Positions 33,457-43,782 are shown, numbered from the stretch's first letter. The stretch is 64,000 nucleotides of DNA from JBDRDD01 sp043821115 (GCA_043821115.1 JBDRDD010000024.1:124001-188000), one strand, 5' to 3'. A program made the numbers and translations. Notes: generated by a model from the letters alone, not told the origin.

Positions 33457-34500
33457 ATGAGAGTAGAGACAATCATGTGGAAGGGCGGCCTTGTATATAT
33501 ACTTGACCAGAAGAAGCTTCCTCAGAAAAAAGTGTATATAAAATGTTCGCGCTACCAGCAGGTAGCCGATGCCATCATCAGGATGAATATCAGGGGGGCA
33601 CCGGCAATAGGTGTGGGAGCTGCTATGGGTATAGCACTTGGTATGAAGAAACTAAGCGTTAGTAACAAAACGGATTTCTTCATCCGCCTGGATAAAATAG
33701 GAAAGGATTTTGCCACAACAAGACCCACCGCGGTTAATCTTTTCTGGGCTATTGACAGGATGGCAAAATGCGCCAGAAAGCATGAGAAGAAAAGTATCAG
33801 TACTATTAAAGAGCTTCTTATAAAAGAAGCGATAGCGATATACCACGAGGATATAGCGGCTAACAGGAAAATGGGCGAGTACGGGGCGAAACTTATTCCG
33901 AAGAACGCCCACATACTAACACACTGCAATGCGGGGGCCCTTGCCACTGCCGGCTATGGTACGGCTCTGGGGGTAATAAGAAAAGCGCATAGCCAGGGGA
34001 AGAATATAAAGGTATTTGTCGACGAGACAAGACCCTTCCTGCAGGGAGCCAGGCTCACCGCATGGGAGCTAAAAGAAGAGAAAATACCCTTTACACTCAT
34101 AACAGATAATATGTCCGGATATTTCATGTACCAGGGCAAGATAAATGCTGTAATAGTGGGCGCTGACAGAATAGCCGCAAACGGTGATGTGGTTAATAAG
34201 ATAGGAACATATACCGTGAGCGTGCTGGCAAAAACACATGGTATACCTTTTTACGTTGCCGCTCCTGTATCTACGTTTGATCTCACCAAGACAAGCGGTG
34301 ATGAAATAACTATTGAACAGAGGAAGTTTAACGAGGTTACACATATTGGCAATAGTAGGATCACCCCTATCGGTATCGAGGTAGCTAATCCTGCATTTGA
34401 TGTAACTCCGCACAAAAATGTGACGGCAATTATTACCGAAAAAGGTATTATCAAACCGCCTTTTAAGAAAAACATCGCAAAAATAATAGGTAAAAAGTAA
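33457..34500 (+). CDS. mtnA: S-methyl-5-thioribose-1-phosphate isomerase
   Basis: A 347-residue MtnA/eIF2B-alpha-family isomerase converting methylthioribose-1-phosphate to methylthioribulose-1-phosphate in methionine salvage. RGAPAIGVGAAMGIALG, the TRPTAVNLFWAIDRM helix, the catalytic-site region THCNAGALATAGYGTALG with its Cys, and GADRIAANGDVVNKIGTY fit MtnA. Other mtn genes are not nearby, so the branch it serves (full salvage or a partial anaerobic route) is open. Confidence 0.93.
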   Translation: MRVETIMWKGGLVYILDQKKLPQKKVYIKCSRYQQVADAIIRMNIRGAPAIGVGAAMGIALGMKKLSVSNKTDFFIRLDKIGKDFATTRPTAVNLFWAIDRMAKCARKHEKKSISTIKELLIKEAIAIYHEDIAANRKMGEYGAKLIPKNAHILTHCNAGALATAGYGTALGVIRKAHSQGKNIKVFVDETRPFLQGARLTAWELKEEKIPFTLITDNMSGYFMYQGKINAVIVGADRIAANGDVVNKIGTYTVSVLAKTHGIPFYVAAPVSTFDLTKTSGDEITIEQRKFNEVTHIGNSRITPIGIEVANPAFDVTPHKNVTAIITEKGIIKPPFKKNIAKIIGKK

Positions 34501-34521
34501 GAGAAGAGATTTTACGGAGGC

Positions 34522-37341
34522 ATGATGGAATATTCCAAGACTATAAATCTTCCTAAAACAGATTTTCCTATGAAGGCCAATCTTTCCGAGAGAGAGCCCC
34601 AGATCCAGAAGAAATGGGAAGAGATGGATATATACAGTGTCATGCGCAAGGCCGGGGAATCAAAACCCAGGTATATGCTCCATGACGGTCCGCCTTACGC
34701 AAACGGTCATATACACCTTGGCCACGCGCTTAACAAGATCTTAAAGGACATAATCGTCAAGTACAAGGGTATAAGCGGATATGACGCTCCTTATGTGCCG
34801 GGATGGGACTGCCATGGTCTTCCTATAGAATACCAGATCTTAAAGGAGCGCAAACTCCAGAAGAACCAGATAGACCAGGTCAAGTTCAGGAAGCAGGCGG
34901 CTGCTTTCGCCAATAAGTTCATAAAGATACAGAGGGAAGAGTTTAAGAGACTCGGTATATTCGGCGACTGGGAAAATCCGTACGTAACTATGGATTTTGC
35001 CTATGAGGCGAAGATTATAGAGGTATTCAAGGAACTTGTAAAGAAGGATTATATCTACAAGGGACTAAAGCCCGTTCACTGGTGCCCAAGCTGCGAGACG
35101 GCGCTCGCCGAGGCTGAGGTCGAGTACCATGATCATACATCACCATCCGTGTTCGTGAAGTTTCCTCTGGCAGAATCTTCTTTTGTCAAAGGGCTAAACC
35201 TTAAGGGTGATGTCTATGTTCTTATCTGGACCACCACGCCATGGACGCTTGTAGCAAACGTTGCCGTGTGTTTTCACCCGGATTTTGATTATGTGGCTCT
35301 TGATATGGGAGAGAAATATAAACACCAGATGATCATCATGGCAAGGGAGTTGGTTCCAAGGGTTATGGAGAAAGTTGGTGTAAAAGATTACAAGGAACTT
35401 GCCAGCTTCAAAGGAAACAAGCTTGAGGGATTAAAATGCCGACACCCGTTTATAGACAGGGAAGCAGTGGGTATACTTGCTGAATTTGTCACCTTGGAGG
35501 AGGGGACTGGCGTTGTGCATATAGCTCCGGGTCATGGTGCGGAAGACCATGCTATTGGTCTCAAGTACGCTCTGCCGGTCATAGTTTCTGTTAATAACCA
35601 GGGTAAATTCAAGGATGAAGCAGGAGAGTTTGCCGGGGAGCATGTATTTAAGGCAAACCCGAAGATAATAGAGAAGATGACGGCAAACGACTCACTTCTT
35701 CTTTCTGAGGAAATATCACACACATATCCTTACTGCTGGCGCTGTAAGAATCCTATTGTGTTCAGGGCGACCGAGCAGTGGTTCATGAGCGTTGACAGAA
35801 ATGATTTAAGGAAAACCATGCTCAGCGTTATTAAAGATGTAAAGTGGGTTCCGCCTGTAGGGGAGAACAGGATCTCCGGTATGGTGGAAAGCCGTCCGGA
35901 CTGGTGTCTTTCAAGGCAGCGTTACTGGGGAGTTCCGCTTCCAATCTTCTATTGCAATAAGTGCGATAAGGCTATTCTTACCCAGGAGAGCATATCGAAA
36001 GTCCAAGAGATATTCTCTAAAGAAGGCTCGGATGCCTGGTTCATAAAATCAGCCGCGGAAATCCTGGGTTCGGATGCAAAATGCCCGGATTGTTCCGGCA
36101 AAGAGTTCCGCAAGGAAACGGATATTCTGGATGTGTGGTTTGACTCAGGGGTGAGCCATGAGGCGGTACTAAAACAGAGAAAAGAGCTTGCTTTTCCTGC
36201 TGATTTGTATCTTGAGGGAAGCGACCAGCACAGGGGATGGTTCCAGACCTCGCTTATTCCGGGTGTGGCCCTTGACGGCAAAGCACCGTTTAAGACGGTA
36301 CTTACCCACGGTTTTACCGTTGACGGTGAAGGTAAGAAGATGAGTAAATCCACGGGCAACGTCATAGTCCCGCAGGAGATAATAAAGAAATACGGGGCAG
36401 ATATACTTAGGTTATGGGTATGTAGTGAGGATTATACACTGGATATGAGGATATCTGACAAGATCATAAGCCATCTTGTTGACGCCTACAGGAGGATAAG
36501 AAATACCTTCCGTTACCTTATCGGCAATCTGTGTGATTTTGATCCAGCTAAGGATAGGGTTTCCTATGATGATATGCTCGAGGTGGATAAATGGACCCTG
36601 CATAAACTGCAGGTTTTAATAGATGATGCCACAAAAGGTTATGATGAATTCAGCTTTCACCGTACATACAGGCGAATTCACAATTTCTGCGCAACGGACC
36701 TTAGCTCGTTCTATCTGGATGTCTTGAAGGACAGGCTCTATACATTCGCCAAGGACTCAAAACAACGCCGTGCGGCACAGACTGTACTTTATGAGCTTCT
36801 AAACGGTCTTGTCGTGATGCTAGCCCCGGTTCTTTCGTTTACCTCGGAAGAAGTGTGGAAGTATGTAAACAAAGAGGATAAGGAAGAATCTATTTTTCTG
36901 GCATCTTTTCCTAAATCAAACAAAGACTATATGGATGAGAAACTGGACCAGAAATGGCAGAAGATAGTCGACATATATAACGAGGTGGCAAAGCCTCTTG
37001 AAATGGCACGCCGTTTGAAAATAATCGGGAGTTCGCTAGAAGCAAAAGTCGTGCTTTGTGCGCCTGATAAGCTGAGTTCTTTCATGAAGGATGTAATCAG
37101 TGACTGGCCAATGATATTTATAGTATCCCAGGTCCAGATAGAGGATTCCATCCCAGATAAGAATAGCGATGATGCAACTGTCTATTACAAGAGTGAGCTC
37201 ATAGAAGATCTCGAGGTTAAAGTTATGCGCGCGACAGGTTCCAAATGTGTGCGTTGCTGGAACTGGAGTGAAAATGTCGGCAAGGATACTGCTCATGGCG
37301 AACTTTGCGAGCGCTGCGCCTCTGTGGTGAGCAAGCTCTAG
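34522..37341 (+). CDS. ileS: Isoleucyl-tRNA synthetase
   Basis: A 939-residue class I synthetase charging tRNA-Ile. The HIGH-type motif is GPPYANGHIHLGHAL and the KMSKS motif is GKKMSKSTGN. The editing domain (WTTTPWTL) is intact. The C-terminus carries the bacterial zinc site CVRCWNW...CERC. The start is ATG 34522; an ATG at 34525 is equally possible. No T-box leader is present (21-base gap). It heads the ileS-lspA pair seen in many bacteria. Confidence 0.98.
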   Translation: MMEYSKTINLPKTDFPMKANLSEREPQIQKKWEEMDIYSVMRKAGESKPRYMLHDGPPYANGHIHLGHALNKILKDIIVKYKGISGYDAPYVPGWDCHGLPIEYQILKERKLQKNQIDQVKFRKQAAAFANKFIKIQREEFKRLGIFGDWENPYVTMDFAYEAKIIEVFKELVKKDYIYKGLKPVHWCPSCETALAEAEVEYHDHTSPSVFVKFPLAESSFVKGLNLKGDVYVLIWTTTPWTLVANVAVCFHPDFDYVALDMGEKYKHQMIIMARELVPRVMEKVGVKDYKELASFKGNKLEGLKCRHPFIDREAVGILAEFVTLEEGTGVVHIAPGHGAEDHAIGLKYALPVIVSVNNQGKFKDEAGEFAGEHVFKANPKIIEKMTANDSLLLSEEISHTYPYCWRCKNPIVFRATEQWFMSVDRNDLRKTMLSVIKDVKWVPPVGENRISGMVESRPDWCLSRQRYWGVPLPIFYCNKCDKAILTQESISKVQEIFSKEGSDAWFIKSAAEILGSDAKCPDCSGKEFRKETDILDVWFDSGVSHEAVLKQRKELAFPADLYLEGSDQHRGWFQTSLIPGVALDGKAPFKTVLTHGFTVDGEGKKMSKSTGNVIVPQEIIKKYGADILRLWVCSEDYTLDMRISDKIISHLVDAYRRIRNTFRYLIGNLCDFDPAKDRVSYDDMLEVDKWTLHKLQVLIDDATKGYDEFSFHRTYRRIHNFCATDLSSFYLDVLKDRLYTFAKDSKQRRAAQTVLYELLNGLVVMLAPVLSFTSEEVWKYVNKEDKEESIFLASFPKSNKDYMDEKLDQKWQKIVDIYNEVAKPLEMARRLKIIGSSLEAKVVLCAPDKLSSFMKDVISDWPMIFIVSQVQIEDSIPDKNSDDATVYYKSELIEDLEVKVMRATGSKCVRCWNWSENVGKDTAHGELCERCASVVSKL

Positions 37342-37385
37342 GATTTACCTGCCTTTCTGTCAAATAGATCTTTAGGAAGTCTCTA

Positions 37386-37835
37386 ATGATTATCTACGTA
37401 ATTGCCCTGGTTTTGCTCATACTGGATCAGATTTCAAAATATATCATAGCGAACAATATGTTACCCGGAGAAAGTTTGCCTGTTATAAACAACATATTCC
37501 ATATAACATATGTTGAGAATACGGGAGCGGCTTTCGGTATACTCAAGGGGCAGAACTTTTTTTTCATAGTTATCTCCATTATAGCCATTGTTTATATCGT
37601 TTTCTTTTCAAAGAAGGCGCTGGGCAGGACAATTCTTCCCACTGTATCCCTGGGTATTATACTTGGTGGTATTTTAGGAAATCTTGCCGACAGACTGCGT
37701 CTTGGCTGTGTGGTTGATTTTCTTGATTTTCAGATATGGCCTGTGTTCAATGTCGCTGATTCCGGCATAAGTGTGGGGGCTGCACTGCTTATTATTTACT
37801 TAATAAAAACAGATAAGACTGAAAAGAGGCAGTAA
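37386..37835 (+). CDS. lspA: Lipoprotein signal peptidase
   Basis: A 149-residue polytopic aspartyl protease cleaving lipoprotein signal peptides. Four membrane helices, NTGAAFG, and the catalytic-Asp regions GNLADRLRLGCVVDFLD and FNVADSGISVG are visible. Its stop shares a base with the lgt start (TAATG), coupling the two lipoprotein-processing genes. Confidence 0.95.
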   Translation: MIIYVIALVLLILDQISKYIIANNMLPGESLPVINNIFHITYVENTGAAFGILKGQNFFFIVISIIAIVYIVFFSKKALGRTILPTVSLGIILGGILGNLADRLRLGCVVDFLDFQIWPVFNVADSGISVGAALLIIYLIKTDKTEKRQ

Positions 37836-38593
37836 TGTATCCAATTCTTTTTGAGATGGGCCCGATTGTTATACGCTCATACGGTGCACTCGTTGCACTG
37901 GGTTTCTTGGCAGGTATAGTTCTTGCTGTTAAGAGGGCGAAAAAGAAAGGTATAAATGAGGATGTCGTACTTGACCTTAGTTTATACGCGCTTATAGCAG
38001 GTATCCTCGGGGCAAGGATATTTGAGGTCCTGGTAAACATCCAGGACTATATGCAGGATCCTGTTAGTGTTTTTAAGATATGGGAAGGTGGGCTTACATA
38101 TTACGGGGGTTTTCTTGGCGCCGGGCTTGTTATAATACTCTATCTCAGAGCAAAAAAACTTGAGTTCTGGAAGATAGCCGACCTTATGGCTCCATCGCTC
38201 GCACTTGGACATGCTATCGGAAGGCTCGGATGTTTTACGGCAGGGTGCTGTTACGGCAGCGTTACCGATCTTCCATGGGGAGTAACTTTCTCTCATCCGC
38301 TGTCTCTTGCGCCTCTTGGCTTAACACTTCATCCGACACAGCTTTATTCATCTCTGGGAAACCTGGTAATATTTGGCGTGCTTCTTCTTATAGACAGGAA
38401 GAAAAAGTTTTCCGGACAGGTATTCTGGACATATGGCATAATGTACTCGGTATTTCGCTTCTTCGTGGAGTTCTTAAGGGCGGACCCGCGCGGGTTTGTG
38501 CCTTTTGGCATACTTTCTATTTCACAGGTAGTCAGCGGAGTACTTTTTATAGCGTCAATTATTATGCTTCTTAAACTACGCAGGCACAAGTGA
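37835..38593 (+). CDS. lgt: Prolipoprotein diacylglyceryl transferase
   Basis: A 252-residue, seven-helix membrane enzyme that adds diacylglyceryl to the lipobox cysteine before LspA cleavage. The HAIGRLGCFTAGCCYG signature, HPTQLYSSLGN and FRFFVEFLRADPRG are all present. Coupled to lspA. A likely client is the lipoprotein at 44648. Confidence 0.95.
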   Translation: MYPILFEMGPIVIRSYGALVALGFLAGIVLAVKRAKKKGINEDVVLDLSLYALIAGILGARIFEVLVNIQDYMQDPVSVFKIWEGGLTYYGGFLGAGLVIILYLRAKKLEFWKIADLMAPSLALGHAIGRLGCFTAGCCYGSVTDLPWGVTFSHPLSLAPLGLTLHPTQLYSSLGNLVIFGVLLLIDRKKKFSGQVFWTYGIMYSVFRFFVEFLRADPRGFVPFGILSISQVVSGVLFIASIIMLLKLRRHK

Positions 38594-38603
38594 TGTTTAG
38601 CAT

Positions 38604-39521
38604 ATGAAGAAAAAAAAACATATTACAGCGAAAGAAAATAATATACGCCTTGACGCTTATCTTGCCAGGGAGCTTAATGATTTCTCTCGCACGTTCATAC
38701 AGAAATTGATAAGGGACAATAATATAACGCTGAACGGAAAAAACGTATCGGTCAAGGAAAGAGTTAAAATAGGTGACAGCATAGATATCGTCATTCCTCC
38801 GGTAAGAGAACTAAACGTGGAGCCGGAGGATATCCCGCTCTCTGTAATTTATGAGGATAAGGATATAATCGTTGTTGACAAGCCTGCCGGCATGGTCGTT
38901 CATCCAGCATTTGGCAATTATAAAGGTACTCTTGTAAGTGCGCTTCTTTATCATTGCAAGGACCTCTCGGGTGTAGGGGGGGTGCTCAGGCCCGGCATAG
39001 TCCACCGGCTTGACAAGGACACCTCGGGTGTCATGGTCGCTGCAAAAACTGACACAGCACATCGCGCTCTGGCAAAGCAGTTTCTGGATCATGAGGTTGA
39101 AAAAGAATATATAGCCCTTGTTCTTGGTGCCTGCAAGGCCAAGTACGGAAAGATAAACGTTCCCGTGGGAAGAAGTACCAAAGACAGGAAGAAAATGGCC
39201 CCCACGCTTACAAGAAGCAGGGATGCTCTAACACTCTTTAAGGTAATTGAGATACTTGATGGTTTTTCCCTTCTGGAGCTTACACCTAAGACAGGAAGGA
39301 CTCATCAGATCCGCGTGCACATGTCATACATAGGTCATCCCGTAGCGGGGGACGATGCATATGCGTCAGGGAAACGCAAGCCCAAGGTAAAGATAGCTCG
39401 CCAGATGCTGCATGCACACAAACTCTCGTTTGTCCACCCGCGTACGAAAAAGAAAGTGTCGTTTACGGCGCCTCTTGCAGATGACATGGAAAAGCTTTTA
39501 AGATGCCTCAGAGGCGCATAA
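38604..39521 (+). CDS. RluA/RluD-family pseudouridine synthase
   Basis: A 305-residue RNA pseudouridine synthase. An S4 domain covers about 14-60. The catalytic domain has the active-site Asp D137 in HRLDKDTSG and the TGRTHQIRVHM motif. RluD (23S rRNA helix 69) is the best guess by length and position after lspA-lgt, but RluA-family members cannot be separated surely by eye. A run of nine A lies a few codons into the gene and could be prone to slippage. Confidence 0.9.
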   Translation: MKKKKHITAKENNIRLDAYLARELNDFSRTFIQKLIRDNNITLNGKNVSVKERVKIGDSIDIVIPPVRELNVEPEDIPLSVIYEDKDIIVVDKPAGMVVHPAFGNYKGTLVSALLYHCKDLSGVGGVLRPGIVHRLDKDTSGVMVAAKTDTAHRALAKQFLDHEVEKEYIALVLGACKAKYGKINVPVGRSTKDRKKMAPTLTRSRDALTLFKVIEILDGFSLLELTPKTGRTHQIRVHMSYIGHPVAGDDAYASGKRKPKVKIARQMLHAHKLSFVHPRTKKKVSFTAPLADDMEKLLRCLRGA

Positions 39522-39532
39522 GAAGAGGTTTT

Positions 39533-39952
39533 ATGAGCTTTGTAGGAAAGATATTCAGGAATAAGAAACCTAAACATATCACCATAGGTGATTTTATAAA
39601 AGACGTTGAAACAAAGATCGAGAGTCTCAGCTTAAGCGATAAGACCATAGGAACTATTGAGAAGAGGGTAAGAGACCTGGAGTTAACGCTCAGGGCCTTG
39701 AGCTCCAGGATAGAGGAATTCAGCAAAGAGCGCAAGGAAATGGATGAGATTTCCAAAAGGGTAATAGAACTTGTTTCCCTTATCTACACTATGGACACCA
39801 AGATAAACAACCTGAGTAAGCAGATTTACGATATGAAAAATGAGATTGAAAATCCCAGGCATGTAAATGCTCCAAAGCCCAAAAAAAGAAAAGACACGAG
39901 CCAGATAGAACTTAAACTAAAAGGCGTCAATCACGACAGAAGAAGCGAATAA
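39533..39952 (+). CDS. Coiled-coil protein of unknown function
   Basis: A 139-residue protein starting MSFVGKIFRNKKPKH, with a heptad-like coiled coil from about residue 25 to 110 (IESLSLSDKTIGTIEKRV onward) and a basic, proline-containing tail. No signal peptide. The ATG at 39533 follows AGAAGAGG; an in-frame ATG at 39503 lies within the upstream gene and has no site. The stop touches the UPF0280 start (TAATG), so the two are translationally coupled. Not recognised; a role tied to UPF0280 is only positional. Confidence 0.7.
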   Translation: MSFVGKIFRNKKPKHITIGDFIKDVETKIESLSLSDKTIGTIEKRVRDLELTLRALSSRIEEFSKERKEMDEISKRVIELVSLIYTMDTKINNLSKQIYDMKNEIENPRHVNAPKPKKRKDTSQIELKLKGVNHDRRSE

Positions 39953-40689
39953 TGTACGAGCAAAGAATATACAGGGATTCACTAAAGAAGGGCGACCTGG
40001 ATCATTTTCTTGTAGAGGTGAAAGAGTCGGATCTGTGGATAGGCCTGAGCAAAGGCACCGATATTGGAAAACTTAAGGAAATATCCACGACCAAGCTCAC
40101 ACAGGTAAGAAAAGAAATAGGGGAATATATCAAAACAGATCCAGGCTTTGGTGAGAGCTTGACGCCTCACAGGGTTGCAGATAATGCTCCGGAGATAGTT
40201 CGCCAGATGTCAGAGAGTTGTGCCAGGGCCAATGTGGGGCCTATGGCGGGTGTGGCCGGGGCTATAGCCGAATATATAGGAAGAGAATTACTACAATACT
40301 CAAAGGAGGTGGTAGTAGAGAACGGAGGCGACATATTTCTAGCCTTGGACAGGAAAAGAACAGTCGGGATTTATACCAGGAATCCAAAATTTTCCGACAA
40401 ACTGGCTCTTGAGGTGAAAGCACAGGATACACCGCTTGGTATCTGTACCTCGAGCGGCATGATGGGACATTCTAAAAGTTTCGGTAAAGCGGATGCCGTG
40501 GTAGCTGTCTCGAAGTCCGCGTCTTTGGCGGATGCATGCGCGACGGCTGTCGGAAATATGATACAAGGGTCTGAGGATATTGACCTAGCGCTCGAATATG
40601 CGCAGACTATAGAAGGTCTTATCGGAATCGTTGTTATTAAAGATGATCGCATGGGTGCATGGGGCAACATAACGCTTGTCAGCTCATAA
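39952..40689 (+). CDS. UPF0280 family protein (COG2122)
   Basis: A 245-residue UPF0280 protein, an ApbE-like fold family known in methanogens and anaerobic bacteria. Visible features are DPGFGESLTPH, the MAGVAGAIAEYIGRELL segment, VVENGGDIFL, TPLGICTSSGMMGHSKSFGKADAVV and SASLADACATAVGN. In Methanosarcina, COG2122 has been linked to sulfide-dependent homocysteine biosynthesis together with the COG1900 (HcyBio) and NIL-ferredoxin proteins. Both of those are encoded here at 56.4-58.0 kb, though in a different operon. Confidence 0.9.
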   Translation: MYEQRIYRDSLKKGDLDHFLVEVKESDLWIGLSKGTDIGKLKEISTTKLTQVRKEIGEYIKTDPGFGESLTPHRVADNAPEIVRQMSESCARANVGPMAGVAGAIAEYIGRELLQYSKEVVVENGGDIFLALDRKRTVGIYTRNPKFSDKLALEVKAQDTPLGICTSSGMMGHSKSFGKADAVVAVSKSASLADACATAVGNMIQGSEDIDLALEYAQTIEGLIGIVVIKDDRMGAWGNITLVSS

Positions 40690-40710
40690 TACACTACAAA
40701 TGGAGGGAGT

Positions 40711-42780
40711 ATGAAAAAATACGAGACGCAGCAGATACGAAACATAGCCTTACTCGGTCACGGCCACGCCGGGAAAACATCCCTTAATGAAGTAATTCTC
40801 TTTGATAATAAGATTATAAACCGTCTCGGTAATATAAAAGACGGCAATACCGTCAGTGACTACCATGAGGATGAAATTGACAGGGGTATATCAATATACC
40901 TTAGCTATTCATTCTGCGAATGGAATAATGCTAAAATAAATATAATCGATACTCCCGGGTATGCGGATTTTGTAGGCGATGTTCACAGTGCTCTTAAGGC
41001 GGTGGAGACAGGACTTATAGTAGTAGATGCTGTAAGCGACCTGGAAGTAGGGGCCCAGAAGGCCTGGGACCTCTGTACTAGTGAAAAGATTGCAAAGGCT
41101 GTTTTTGTAAATAAAATGGATAAGCAGCATGCTGACTTTGAAAAAGTCTGCCAGAAGATGAAGGATGCCTTCGGAGTCAATGTAATACCTGTTTTTATCC
41201 CGATAGGCGTCAGTGAGAGCTTTCAAGGCGTAGTTGACCTTATAAAAATGAAAGCGTTTACCTTTGCGCAGGGCACTTGCAAGGAGGAGGCGGTTCCAGC
41301 TGATCTGGAATCAAAAGCCAAAAGCGCACGAGAGGAGCTAATGGAAGCGATAGCATCCATTGATGATACTCTTACGGAGAAGTATCTTGACGGAGGTCAG
41401 TTAACCGAGGATGAAATCAAACAGGGATTAAAAAAAGGGATAAAGGAACAAAAAGTTGTCCCGGTATTCTGCGGTTCAAGTACTGCCAATGTGGGGATAC
41501 AGCCTTTCCTGGATGCGATCGTGGATTATTTCCCATCCCCGTTGGACATTGACCGTGGAAAGGTAAAGGGAGAGGATAAATTTATTAAGGCTGATTCCAA
41601 GGCAGCATTTTCCGCCCTTGTGTTTAAGACAATGACGGAATCACATATGGGGGAGATGGCATTCTTCAGGGTGTTCTCGGGTAAAATTAGCAGCGGAAAC
41701 GATGTGCAGAATGTAAATAAAAGGCAAAATGAGAGACTAGGGCAGATAGCCTTCATGGAAGGCAAAGAACGAAAGGAAGTAAGCGAGGTAGAAAGCGGTG
41801 ATATAGCTACAGTGGTAAAGCTAAAACACACTGCAACGGGCGATACGCTGTGCAGCGGGAAATCACAAACAATTATAGAACCTGTGGAGTTCCCGCGCGC
41901 GCTAATTGATATGGCTCTTTACGCTAAGTCAAAAGCCGAGGCAGAAAAGGTCGGAAATGCCGTAAATTCCATGGTTCACTCAGATCCCACTCTTCATTTC
42001 TACACAAACAAGGAAACAAAGGAAGCCATAATATCAGGAATGGGGAATCTCCAGATAGAAGTAGTTGTGTCACGGCTTAAAAAGCTTGGCCTGGAGGTTG
42101 AACTGAGAAAACCAAAGGTGGCATATAAGGAGACAATTCACGGCAAAGCCGAAGTCCAGGGAAAATACAAGAAACAGTCCGGCGGCAAGGGGCAGTACGG
42201 AGATGTGTGGATAAAAATAGAGCCAATGGAAAGAGGCAAGGGTTTTGAATTCGTAAACAAGGTCGTTGGCGGAGCAATACCGCGTAACTACATTCCCGCA
42301 GTTGAGAAAGGCGTGAAGGAAACCATGGAGAGAGGAATTCTTGCGGGATGCGAGGTGGTGGATCTCAAGGTAACCCTTTTTGACGGATCTTATCATGATG
42401 TTGACTCCTCTGATATGGCTTTTAAGATAGCCGGTTCCATGGCGCTAAAAAAAGCCGTCGTTGAGGCCAAGCCTTGTCTTTTGGAGCCTATAATGAACGT
42501 GGAAGTCTATATTCCCGAGGACTTCATGGGTGCTATCATGGGAGACCTTAACAGCCGCAGGGGCAGGGTTCTCGGAATGGAACGCAAGGGCAAGGTCCAC
42601 GTGGTAAAGGCACAGGTGCCTCTTGGTGAATTATACAAGTATTCAACCGATCTCAGATCCCTTACACATGGATGGGGAGGATATAAGATGGATTTCTCGC
42701 ATTACGAGGATACCCCGCCCATGATAACCCAGACGATTATAGATGACTACAACAAGAAAAAAGAAGAAGAGGCGAAGTAA
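40711..42780 (+). CDS. Elongation factor G-like GTPase
   Basis: A 689-residue EF-G paralog. G1 is GHGHAGKTS, G3 DTPGYADF and G4 NKMD. Domains II to V follow with the usual GGAIPRNYIPAVEKG and a C-terminal FMGAIMGDLNSRRGRVLGM. The atypical P-loop and the lack of tuf/rpsL/rpsG neighbours suggest an EF-G-II or EF-G-like paralog and not the main fusA. TGGAGGGAG precedes the ATG. Confidence 0.92.
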   Translation: MKKYETQQIRNIALLGHGHAGKTSLNEVILFDNKIINRLGNIKDGNTVSDYHEDEIDRGISIYLSYSFCEWNNAKINIIDTPGYADFVGDVHSALKAVETGLIVVDAVSDLEVGAQKAWDLCTSEKIAKAVFVNKMDKQHADFEKVCQKMKDAFGVNVIPVFIPIGVSESFQGVVDLIKMKAFTFAQGTCKEEAVPADLESKAKSAREELMEAIASIDDTLTEKYLDGGQLTEDEIKQGLKKGIKEQKVVPVFCGSSTANVGIQPFLDAIVDYFPSPLDIDRGKVKGEDKFIKADSKAAFSALVFKTMTESHMGEMAFFRVFSGKISSGNDVQNVNKRQNERLGQIAFMEGKERKEVSEVESGDIATVVKLKHTATGDTLCSGKSQTIIEPVEFPRALIDMALYAKSKAEAEKVGNAVNSMVHSDPTLHFYTNKETKEAIISGMGNLQIEVVVSRLKKLGLEVELRKPKVAYKETIHGKAEVQGKYKKQSGGKGQYGDVWIKIEPMERGKGFEFVNKVVGGAIPRNYIPAVEKGVKETMERGILAGCEVVDLKVTLFDGSYHDVDSSDMAFKIAGSMALKKAVVEAKPCLLEPIMNVEVYIPEDFMGAIMGDLNSRRGRVLGMERKGKVHVVKAQVPLGELYKYSTDLRSLTHGWGGYKMDFSHYEDTPPMITQTIIDDYNKKKEEEAK

Positions 42781-42807
42781 AAGAGAATATAGTGAAAGCA
42801 GATTTTG

Positions 42808-43782
42808 ATGATTAAAATAGTTATAGCGCTGATAACTCTGTTATTTAGTTTTAGTATTGTCTTTGCAGGTGATGTAGATACTGATTATATCCAACAATAC
42901 AGCAGGAACAAGTTAATCTTATCTCTTCTCTCTTCCGGGAGAGATTTAAGCCTTACTATTAAAAAAGAGGGCAGTACCTCTGTAGATATCAACTACCTGC
43001 CAAATACCAAACAGCATACAGGCATAGGTGTTTCATTCCTGGGTCTGGGTGGAGCGGTTTCCTGGACCGGTGGTGACACGCAACAAGATGAAGCTATTTA
43101 CGGCAAGACAAAGTATATTGATTACCAGTTAAGCTATTACGGAAGAAAAATAGGTATTGATGCCAACTTCCAGCAATACAGTAATTTCTACCTCGATAAA
43201 CCCGACCAATTTGATGCTTCATGGCAAACAACAGACCCTTATCCGCAGCGCACAGATTTGCACATAAGATATTACGGATTAAATACCTACTATATCTTCT
43301 CCAGTGAGAAATTCTCATTCAAGGCTGCATTTAATCAGACAGAGAGACAGAAGAAGAAAGCCGGTTCTTTTTTATTAATGGGCTCTGTCTCTTATCTGGA
43401 TATAAAGAGTGACAGATCTTTAATTCCGGCAAGTAAAGAAGCAGATTTTGGTGATCTTTCAGGATTTAAGGGTGGAAATTTCCTAGTAATAGGTTTATCT
43501 CCCGGTTATGCATACAGTTTTATATTCTCAAAGTTCTATATAACCCCAAGTATCTTTGTGGGGCCTAGTTTCCAGCAGAAGAGATATGATGTAGCAACAG
43601 GCGATAAAACTTCCGAGTCAGGAGGTTTTAAGAGTAATATAAGGCTGGCAGGAGGATATAACAGCGATACTTTCTTTGCAGGCATAACCGCTGTTAGTGA
43701 TATTACCTCTGTCAAGCAGGGGGAGATTACAGTAGAATCAAATACTACTATTGCTAAGCTATTTATGGGGTATAAGTTTTAG
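42808..43782 (+). CDS. Exported beta-barrel protein, DUF4421-like
   Basis: A 324-residue exported protein with a signal peptide cut near FAGD (residue 20). The rest alternates aromatic and polar residues with many Tyr, Gly and Ser and ends in the barrel-type C-terminus KLFMGYKF, so it is a likely outer-membrane barrel. KEGSTSVDINYLPNT and GIGVSFLGLGGAVSW recall DUF4421, a family I know mainly from Bacteroidetes; this assignment is tentative. The ATG at 42808 is used; an adjacent TTG is possible. First gene of an accessory pocket bounded by housekeeping genes. Confidence 0.75.
   Translation: MIKIVIALITLLFSFSIVFAGDVDTDYIQQYSRNKLILSLLSSGRDLSLTIKKEGSTSVDINYLPNTKQHTGIGVSFLGLGGAVSWTGGDTQQDEAIYGKTKYIDYQLSYYGRKIGIDANFQQYSNFYLDKPDQFDASWQTTDPYPQRTDLHIRYYGLNTYYIFSSEKFSFKAAFNQTERQKKKAGSFLLMGSVSYLDIKSDRSLIPASKEADFGDLSGFKGGNFLVIGLSPGYAYSFIFSKFYITPSIFVGPSFQQKRYDVATGDKTSESGGFKSNIRLAGGYNSDTFFAGITAVSDITSVKQGEITVESNTTIAKLFMGYKF

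Noticed and set aside
34501..34521. Possible T-box leader for ileS
   Set aside because: Only 21 bases separate mtnA and ileS; no room for a T-box.
40711..42780. EF-G-like gene as the main fusA
   Set aside because: Atypical P-loop and no ribosomal-protein or tuf neighbours; a paralog is more likely.
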